Assembly (NCBI GenBank): GCA_903813345.2 | Contig: CAIIXF020000006.1 | Location: 34,820,436-34,884,435, forward strand | DNA from: Owenia fusiformis | Lineage: Eukaryota > Annelida > Polychaeta > Sabellida > Oweniidae | Length of the DNA stretch: 64,000 nucleotides | Reading direction: 5' to 3' | Shown here: piece after piece, positions 56,937 through 64,000 of the stretch | How the letters are laid out: every line of letters begins with the position of its first letter | Position numbering within the stretch: the first letter of the stretch is position 1 | The notes under the pieces: model-generated | What the model saw: only the letters and a program-made list of their open reading frames with translations | The model's database searches: none | Told to the model about the DNA's origin: nothing | Program-made: the position numbers and the translations under genes

Positions 56937-59701
56937 ATGAACATGGGAAAAAATCTTTTTGCATTGTTGATTGCTTTAACAGTCTTAGCCACAGGTAAGC
57001 GTTGATGCATTATTCAAATTTTCTCCTATTATTTTCTGCCGACAAATAATTTTCAAGTAAGTAGCCCTGAATTTTAAATCAGTGGTCTTTCACATTCCTT
57101 GTGTGCCGAATAATGAATAATATTGGTAAAAATTAGATGTACGTACAATCATATATTTACCTGTCATGTTACAATTTTTAAAAAACTTCAACTTAAAACC
57201 TATATGCTCAGTATACTCCAATGAAGAATTGAACCCATATATATAAACGAGGGTTTAAACATTTGATGTCTTTACAAGCCTTGGGGAAGGGACGGATCGA
57301 TCGTTTCAATTTTAGGAAGACCACTGAGCAGGAGTTTTTACTACTTTATCAATTTATTTTTTGAATTAAAAGCTCCGAGAAGCTGCTTTTCAGTTTCTGT
57401 TTTGCATGAAAATGTATTTTTAAAGTATACTTAAAAACCAATATAGTATAACTTCACAAAATATTAATCCAAAATTATTGATATATTTTGTAAAATGTTA
57501 TGCCCCTGGGTCTTTCCACAATTGGACGATCCCATTCCGTCAAAAAATAATAATCCAAAATGAATGCTCTTTGGTCTTCCCACAATTGGACGATCCCATC
57601 CCGTCAACAAAATAATAATCCAAATGAATGCTCTTGGGTCTTCCCACAATTGGACGATCCCATCCCGTCAACAAAATAATACTCCAAAATGAATGCTCCT
57701 GGGTCTTCCCACAATTGGACGATCCCATCCCGTCAACAAAATAATAATCCAAAATGAATGCTCCTGGGTCTTCCCACAATTGGACGATCCCATCCCGTCA
57801 ACAAAATAATAATCCAAAATGAATGCTCCTGGGTCTTCCCACAATTAAACGATCCTATCTAGTCAACAAAATAATAATCCAAAATGAATGATCTTGGGTC
57901 TTCCCACAATTGGACGATCCCATCCCGTCAACAAAATAATAATCCAAAATGAATGCTCTTGAGTCTTCCCACAATTGGACGATCCCATCCCGTCAACAAA
58001 ATAACACTCCAAAATGAATGCTCCTGGATCTTCTCACAATTGGACGATCCCATCCCATCAACAGAATAATACTCCAAATGAATGCTCCTGGGTCTTCCCA
58101 CAATTGGACGATCCTATGCAGTCAACAAAATAATACTCCAAAATAAATGCTCTTGGGTCTTCCCACAATTGGACGATCCCATCCCGTCAACAAAATAATA
58201 ATCCAAAATGAATGCTCCTGGATATTCCCACAATTGGACGATCCCACCCCGCCTAGATGACCTGGTTAAAAACGAATATTTCATATTTGACCTTTTCAGG
58301 ATTGACCTCAAAAACAAAATATCGACCTTGTATGAAAATTTGCAAAAAGTTAAACCTTGGAAGGTGTTTTAGAGTATGCAGGATAGTAAAAGTATGTCAT
58401 TACTAATTTTCAAATTAAGTATTTTGAAGAAAAACTCAATTTTCCCTTTCGTGGTTCGCTCTTTAATCGAAAAGGTACGAACTTAAGAAGCCCTCAAAAA
58501 GGACAAAATTTGATTGGTCAATATTTTGCCACGATACATTCGCGTAGCTATTTGCGTGGCCCGAAAGTTCTAAATCTATTTACGCAATTTTGTTTTTACA
58601 CCCGCACGCTAAATAAAACAGTGACACCACGAGAAGAATTGTTTTCAATGCTTTAATTGTCAGTATACCGAGTACAATCAAGAAAAGCGTGTACAAAATC
58701 TTTCGCGTCTCCTCTTTTGAAGAGGGAACCACGAATACACCCGGGCGAATACGGGAGTTTCAATGAAGGTAAATGAAGATATGAAGTACATCATTTAAAA
58801 TAACCCAAGAATTTCATTGTATATTTTCCCTACATCGCCGCATTATTAAGTGCAATCATGTAAATATACATTTATGTGTGTCTGTTAACTTGTAACAGGA
58901 TTGTACAATTTGGAAGTCCTGTTGGGAAAACTGCACATCCTCTGCTGCTTCTATTACTGCTGCAGTCCTCAAAGGATGTCTTCATGAGTGTAAAGGTAAA
59001 GAAAAGCATTTGAAACACACACGAGGAGCTCCGTGTTTACTATATAGCTAAATAAGTAAATTATTTTATAAATGCATGAATTTGTTTTGATTATTTCTTA
59101 CAGTGAAATTTGTCAAAATAGTGAACAACGTGTCGTCGAGTGCAGAAGGTCCTGTATTTACCATGGATGGAAATTTTTACATGGTGTCATATAAAGGAGG
59201 TGAAATACTCGAAATTAATTTGACAAATCATCAGGTAAATTCTGATATACTTTTTTATTTGTTGTTTCCCCATTTGTGGTAAGCTGTCATACTTATTAAC
59301 GTATACATAAATATATTGGTCGAGACTCGAGAATTAATATGCATTGTCACTCAAAATTGAAACTTCTGATTGGGTTTGGAGCCGAGATGCCCGGATATGA
59401 CCGAGCAAAAGCCGGAATTCATTTCAATACTAAATAAAACTGTGCACACTCTGTTCTCTCACATGCGGTATTCTGTCAGTACCATTGAGTACAGATTATC
59501 AAAGTGTCCTCATAGACGTTACAAATAAACCTAAGCATGAGATTTATGTTTGTGTCTTATTACCCATATTTGCAGTCATCTCTATTGGTTGGCTATAAAG
59601 GGAGGCCTACAGGATCTCAATGTGACCACGACAATAACATATGGGTGGCAGACATGAGGTTAGGCTTACTGAAAGTGTTCCAAAATGGCACTTTCCACCA
59701 G
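56937..59701 (+). CDS. Secreted DFPase/SMP-30-like six-bladed propeller hydrolase, 5' part
   Basis: Exon 56937-56994 encodes a signal peptide (MNMGKNLFALLIALTVLAT, donor ACAG|gtaagc, phase 1). Exon 59104-59234 (acceptor ttacag, phase 1) reads VKFVKIVNN..SSAEGPVF..GNFYMV..GGEILEINL; exon 59576-59701 reads ..GRPTGSQCDHDNNIWVADMRL.. and ends phase 0. The blocks AEGPVF, GNFYMV, GEIL.I.L, G.QCD.D and ADMRLGLL match squid diisopropylfluorophosphatase and related SMP-30/gluconolactonase-type lactonases, Ca2+-dependent beta-propellers. The Glu in AEGPVF corresponds to a calcium ligand. Later blades and remaining ligands lie to the right: no matching exon occurs in 59702-64000. A 97-nt candidate exon, 58899-58995, lies between but breaks the frame if included with the signal-peptide exon. 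The natural substrate is unknown. Confidence 0.85.
57459..58250. repeat. Minisatellite, about 12 units of 59-66 bp
   Basis: Units contain CACAATTGGACGATCCCATC, CCGTCAACAAAATAATAATC and CAAAATGAATGCTCCTGGGT. It starts with a degenerate half-unit and lies in an intron of the DFPase-like gene. Apparent minus-strand frames reading SSNCGKTQ.. repeatedly are a by-product of the array. Confidence 0.95.
58763..58995 (+). other. Candidate alternative first exon plus 97-nt Cys-rich exon
   Basis: ATGAAG|gtaaat at 58763-58768 and exon 58899-58995 (acceptor cttgtaacag, donor GTAAAG|gtaaag). The exon reads DCTIWKSCWENC..LKGCLHECK with six cysteines and ends in phase 1, matching the 59104 exon. It joins in frame from ATGAAG but not from the signal-peptide exon. 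The very short first exon makes this tentative. Confidence 0.35.
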
Positions 59702-60584
59702 GTAATATTGTGTTTATTTAGTATTATTTTGTTTTTGTCCATTATTTAGAATCAGTTTAAAGGGAGCAAATCGAATCGAGTGTACGAACTTCAGTCCGCC
59801 ATTTGTGAGAACAGAATCTGACGTTGCCGTTGTCAGGATGTACCGGCGTGTATCTGCATTGTTGATTTTAATTCCATAATCTAGCGTAGTAAATGTCCAA
59901 GTATTGCAATTGTATTTTGGAATGTTTATTGTAATGTAGAATGTGCTACTGAAGGAAGTGTGTAAGAAAGTCATCCATCTTAGAGCTCCAATTGAACTCA
60001 TAATTGTGATATTAATTACGAAGCACTGGATTTAAAACTGATGTATGATACAATGATCATAAATATGCAATTAAATTGCACGTCATTCGGTGTATATATT
60101 TTGTAAAACACAAATTGGTCGAATTTTTGACACGAAAAATTGGAAATTTTGACAGATTATGGTCGGAGTTGCCAAATTATTCCTATGCGATTCCATCTGA
60201 TCCAGTTTTAAACCTCATCTTCGTAGTTTTTGGATGATTTTTGTATAATTAATCAGTCAGTCGCACGTGTTAATGCATGGACTGCACAACTCGCACGAAA
60301 ATGTATAATATAATATAGTGGTGATATACGTATTGTACTTGAAGTGGAAAAATCTATGTTCGACCTATTTTTAATTTTAAAGCCTTTCAAATTTTTCTTC
60401 CAATCTTTACGAATTGCAAGCCTTGAGAGGTAACTATTTTGTTTTTATTTTATCTTTTTATTATTATTTTCAAAATCAAAACAAATTTACATATACATTT
60501 AATCAAGAATACAAAAGTTAAGTAAGGTGTGATAATATAAAATATAAGGCTATATAAGGTAATTATATTTTCTTGTTATCCATT

Positions 60585-60990
60585 AATGCTAAAATCTCCA
60601 GAACCATTGGTATTCTATATAGGGTCAAACAACTGTTAAATGATAAAGCATTCTTGAGCATCTATTATTCCCTTATTTACTCTTATTTGATATATGGCAA
60701 TCTTATCTGGGGTGAATCAGGTAGTGGTTTGTTAAACTCCCTTCATATTTTGCAGAAAAAATTTACACGTATTGCAACAAACAGTAACTACAGAGCACAT
60801 TCCCTTCCCCTATTCAAACAACTGAACATTTTGAATATATTTGACATTAATAAGCAGTTGAAATGCCTTTTCATGTACAAATGGATTAATAAACTCCATA
60901 ATTATCATAAAAGTTTTCCAAACCTCTTCAGTACCATCCAAGAGAGACATGTTTACAACACCCGAAATAGCAGAAGCACTCGATGCCGGA
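60585..60990 (+). pseudogene. Non-LTR retrotransposon (LINE) reverse-transcriptase C-terminal fragment
   Basis: Open stretch reading INAKISRTIGILYRVKQLL, then LIYSYLIYGNLIWG, LQKKFTRIATNSNYRAHSLP, PLFKQLNILNIFDINKQL and VYNTRNSR. This is the conserved region after the RT palm in Jockey/CR1/RTE-like LINEs (typical blocks ISR.IG.LY..K, Y.SLIY..L.YG...WG, LQK...R.I). The catalytic YADD part and the endonuclease are absent, so it is a 5'-truncated remnant. It lies in the sense orientation in the intron and passes directly into palindromic repeats at 60998. Confidence 0.85.
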
Positions 60991-60997
60991 TACACAT

Positions 60998-61140
60998 CAA
61001 ACACGTGCTAAAGTTTAGCACGTGTTTGAGATTGATCAAACCCGTGCTTAAGTTTAGCACGTGTTTGAGGTTGATCAAACCCGTGCTAGAATTTAGCCAT
61101 GTTTGAGGTTCGATCAAACCCTGGGCCTCAGATCAAACCC
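60998..61140. repeat. Palindromic CACGTG-bearing tandem repeat
   Basis: A near-perfect palindrome (60998-61028: CAAACACGTGCTAAA, one base, then the reverse complement) is followed by two or three ~43-bp units with GATCAAACCCGTGCTTAAG and TTTAGCACGTGTTTGAG. CCCGTGCT words recur again at 62642-62735. Confidence 0.8.
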
Positions 61141-62641
61141 GTGTGTGAAGCTCCAAGTGTTCCGGGCTACCCAAGTATTCCGACTCCTGCCGAAATATTC
61201 TGAATTGACCCAAGTATTCTGGGTTTACTTATTTTAGCAAATACACTCGATATGGTGATTTTTCAATTTCTAATCCAATTTTAGATTTCTACAGAGATGA
61301 CTGTTGAAATTAAGTTAATCAAATCACTTATAATGTGGCTGTCTCATGTACAAAAGATTTTCCTTTTTTTATATATAACTACACTCCCCTCTATAAGTTT
61401 GGCAACCTTAGCTCCCCCATTGAACTACGTGTTAAAGCCTCTTTAGGTTTGAATTTTTATTTACTTAACCGGCGATGAGATAACTTATAATATTAATGGA
61501 AACGTAACTTGACCTTATTTTCAATACCTCCAAAATTTCTCAATTTTTTCCTCAATTAGAATAGGTCGAAAATTGATAAATTTAATGAATTTTTGAAAAT
61601 CGTCATTCCCATGTAATTCAATGGGAAATGGAGGGTTCGGGCAAATCAGAAATCAGGATATATTTTCAGTTAAAGATTCAGCAAAAAAAAATTATATAGA
61701 AAATTGAATTGTCTAACTTTTTTGTACACTAAGTGTCACGTTAGTTTATTTGATGAATACTAAAGTTACAGCGCTTCAAAGTCATTTTTGAAAATAATTT
61801 TTCGCCTCCTGAGTTATTTCAATGGGAAAGGTTTTTTGAAAAACTATTTTGACTTTAAAGCCCTATAACTTTGTTGAACCTGAAGAAACATATCAATTTT
61901 TTGTTAAATAAAGTTAACACTAATTCAATTGCCTGCCTTATTCGTATTTTTTTGCAAGGACTCGGATGGATGGATATTCTGTCATATGACTTGCGGCAAA
62001 CCTATCATTTCCCATTGGTTAACATGGGAATGTCGATTTTCAAAATTCATCAAATTTATCATCAATTTTCAACTTATTGTAATTGAGGGAAAAAATTGAG
62101 AAAATGTTGAGGTATTGGAAATAAAGTCAAATTACGTTTCCGTTAATAGTATAAGTATTTTCATGGTAGGTTAAGTAAATAAAAATTCAAAGGTAAAGAG
62201 GCTTTTAACACGTAGTTCAATGGGGGAGCTAATGTTGCCTAACTTATGGAGGGGAGTGTAACAGGGCACCCATTGAGGAGTGTCAAATCCCCGGGTGTTC
62301 GACCTTTGCACCATGGAACACTCCTGAGCAATAGGATATTTGGACAGAATATATCGATATATGTAGACTGGGTCTCAGTTTCAGGAATACTAAGTATGTA
62401 TCAACTTGTTCAGGAAAATTGTCCTTTTGAAAAAAATGGGTGCGTATTTCTAATAATGGACAATTTTTTGACATTTTCTGGCTCTCTTTCTTAATCGTGT
62501 GGCACTTTTAACTTTTGGCACCCTCTCTTGTGAATTTTAAGATATTATAAAATATATGTGAACTCGGAACACTTAGGTTGTCAGAACAGTTGGGCAAGAG
62601 ACAGAACACTTGGGTAGCCCAGAACAGTTGGGCTTTCACAC
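61141..62641. mobile_element. Outer inverted-repeat element, split by a nested element
   Basis: Left GTTCCGGGCTACCCAAGTAT and the right inverse (near 62,610) of GGGCTACCCAAGTGTTCTG pair over about 75 bases with repeated CCAAGT(A/G)TTC words. A second TIR element (61380-62260) is inserted inside. Confidence 0.65.
61380..62260. mobile_element. Nested 880-bp foldback element, TA-flanked
   Basis: Ends CACTCCCCTCTATAAGTTTG and (inverse) CACTCCCCTCCATAAGTTAG pair, continuing through GCTCCCCCATTGAACTACGT and GTAATTTGAC-like blocks almost to the centre. TA lies outside each end. The layout is of a Tc1/mariner-type MITE; no transposase. Confidence 0.8.
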
Positions 62642-62970
62642 CCGTGCTGGAATGTAGTTCGAAGTCCAACCGATAGAGGCGCTCCTAACCCGTGCTACAA
62701 ATCCAACCAATCAGAGCGCTCTTAAACCGTGCTATTTTGCCGAAATATCTTTCTGGAAGTTTTGTACCGTTAGTTTGTAATCAATATAGCCGATCTGAAG
62801 GTAAGAAGTTGCTCAAAGTGAACAAGACTAAGCGAGGATCAAACAGGGTAATGATTTTTTCTGATAAATTCAACATAAAACTTGTAATTTTCCCGTAAAG
62901 TGAGTATGATGAATTATCGCCCATTGATTTTGATTTTCAAAAAATTTCACTGCCATATTCCTATTGTACA

Positions 62971-63211
62971 TACAGTTGGGGACATAAATAAATGACAGGT
63001 GGATTTGCTGAAGTGAGGATTTCCCATGTTAAAAATAAGAGAATTTACAAGAGGCCATACATCAGTGGATGAGATTATTCAAAATGTAAAATATACAAAT
63101 TTTAAGGGATATATATCTAGACAATATTGGAAATTATGGGCTTTCAGACCACCATAATTAGGAAATGGTGATCGAAAATCGACCTGTCATTTATTTTTGT
63201 CCCCAACTGTA
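62971..63211. mobile_element. Tc1/mariner-type MITE (241 bp)
   Basis: Ends CAGTTGGGGACATAAATAAA and inverse CAGTTGGGGACAAAAATAAA are flanked by TA. No coding region. Confidence 0.85.
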
Positions 63212-63289
63212 AATGACTTTCGTTTATCTTGAATTAGTTCTAGTTTGGCTAATAAAGTGTGTGACCTCTTATATGTTGATGCTTCTCGA

Positions 63290-64000
63290 GACCCTATCTA
63301 CAAGACTTACATGTATGACTGGCACAATCGTCACCATGTTATCAAGTATTTTTATGGAGACCCTATCTGTTGCAAGACCTATGCCTGGCACAACCGTCAC
63401 CATGTTATTAAGTAATTTTAAGTTTCGCAAGGATCCTGCCATGACCGTGGAAGTGTTATCGTGATAGCCTGGTATAACAGTGACAATGCTATATTATATC
63501 GCATGGTCTGTCATGACCGTGGTAATGTTAAAGCCTGATATGACCGTGACAATACTATACTATATTGCAAGGCCTGACATGACCGTGGTAATGTTAAAGC
63601 CTGATATGACGGTGACAATGGTTACAAGGCCTGTCATGACCATCATAATGTTAAAGCCTGATATGACCATGACAATGGTTGCAAGGCCTGTCATGACTGT
63701 GGTAATGTTAAAGCACAATATGACCGTGACAATGGTTATATTAGTGACATTTAGTAGCATGAGAATACTGTAATCGAAAACGTCATCATTTATCTACCTT
63801 AAATATGTAAATCTAGGATACTACTACTACTTTAACTCATAATTCATTTCCACAAACTATAATTCTAATCTCATTCAAGAACGTGAACATTGTCACAGTT
63901 ATATCAGGCTTTAACATTACCACGGTCATGACAGGCCTTGCAATATAATATAGCATTGGCACGGTTATACCAGGCTTTCACGATAACAATACCACGGTCA
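63290..64000. repeat. Tandem array of ~57-bp units with an inverted copy at the window edge
   Basis: Units contain GTCATGACCGTGGTAATGTT, AAAGCCTGATATGACCGTGA and CAATGGTTACAAGGCCTG. About seven to eight units run to 63745. From about 63893 the same words appear inverted (GGCTTTAACATTACCACGGT, CATGACAGGCC). The repeat continues past the window, so the full inverted structure is not visible. Confidence 0.8.

Larger units (their letters stand above)
59702..64000. other. Intron of the DFPase-like gene filled with repeats
   Basis: Begins with donor CAG|gtaata. No further propeller exon was found. It contains a LINE remnant, nested inverted repeats, a MITE and a tandem/inverted array, each listed separately. 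Confidence 0.55.

Noticed and set aside
57464-57779. Minus-strand repetitive frames reading DGMGSSNCGKTQ in tandem
   Set aside because: They are the translation of the minisatellite units; frame is lost wherever the unit length varies.
57459-58250. Possible CRISPR-like array
   Set aside because: Units are contiguous with no unique spacers, and the genome is eukaryotic.

Overview
The window looks like nuclear DNA from an invertebrate animal, probably marine. The genes have spliceosomal introns with GT..AG borders, the families are bilaterian (delta-catenin, DNMT2/TRDMT1, a C2H2 factor with an Ikaros/Hunchback-like C-terminal finger pair, PLAC8, a DFPase-like propeller), the DNA is AT-rich, and the spaces between genes are full of foldback and MITE-like repeats, minisatellites and poly-G/C tracts. 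The octamer TACATGTA is strikingly frequent. I cannot name the species. A mollusc/brachiopod-like animal or an invertebrate deuterostome would both fit.

Layout. (1) 300-2531, minus: the first two coding exons of a delta-catenin (p120/CTNND) gene; the rest lies left of the window. (2) 2.5-36 kb: mostly non-coding, holding a 2.9 kb terminal-inverted-repeat element that carries a five-finger C2H2 protein, an 810 bp foldback, a 319 bp MITE and many degraded repeats. Candidate minus-strand leader exons lie at 34.5-35.1 kb. (3) 36,164-41,082, minus: a complete nine-exon DNMT2/TRDMT1 gene whose deduced 440-residue product keeps all the family motifs I looked for. (4) 41,285-49,438, plus: a divergently transcribed C2H2 zinc-finger gene with two leader exons, which could also encode a 41-residue peptide, and one large coding exon of 812 codons. 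(5) 50.7-54.3 kb: two related TIR elements. (6) 55,295-55,666, plus: an intronless PLAC8-family gene. (7) 56,937-59,701 and on to the right, plus: the 5' part of a secreted DFPase/SMP-30-like beta-propeller gene with a possible alternative N-terminus. (8) 60.5-64 kb: a LINE reverse-transcriptase remnant, nested inverted repeats, a Tc1/mariner-type MITE and a tandem/inverted repeat cut by the window edge.

The most unusual items are the zinc-finger-bearing TIR element; the fact that three unrelated-looking elements share CAC...GTG ends and exact 5-bp target duplications (the arrangement known from Transib/RAG-like transposons); the paired short-peptide leaders; a tandem duplication of the DNMT2 exon 4 splice acceptor; and the two mutually exclusive N-termini implied by splice phase in the DFPase-like gene. 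All gene calls come from reading the sequence and remembered family motifs. No database search or transcript evidence was available.
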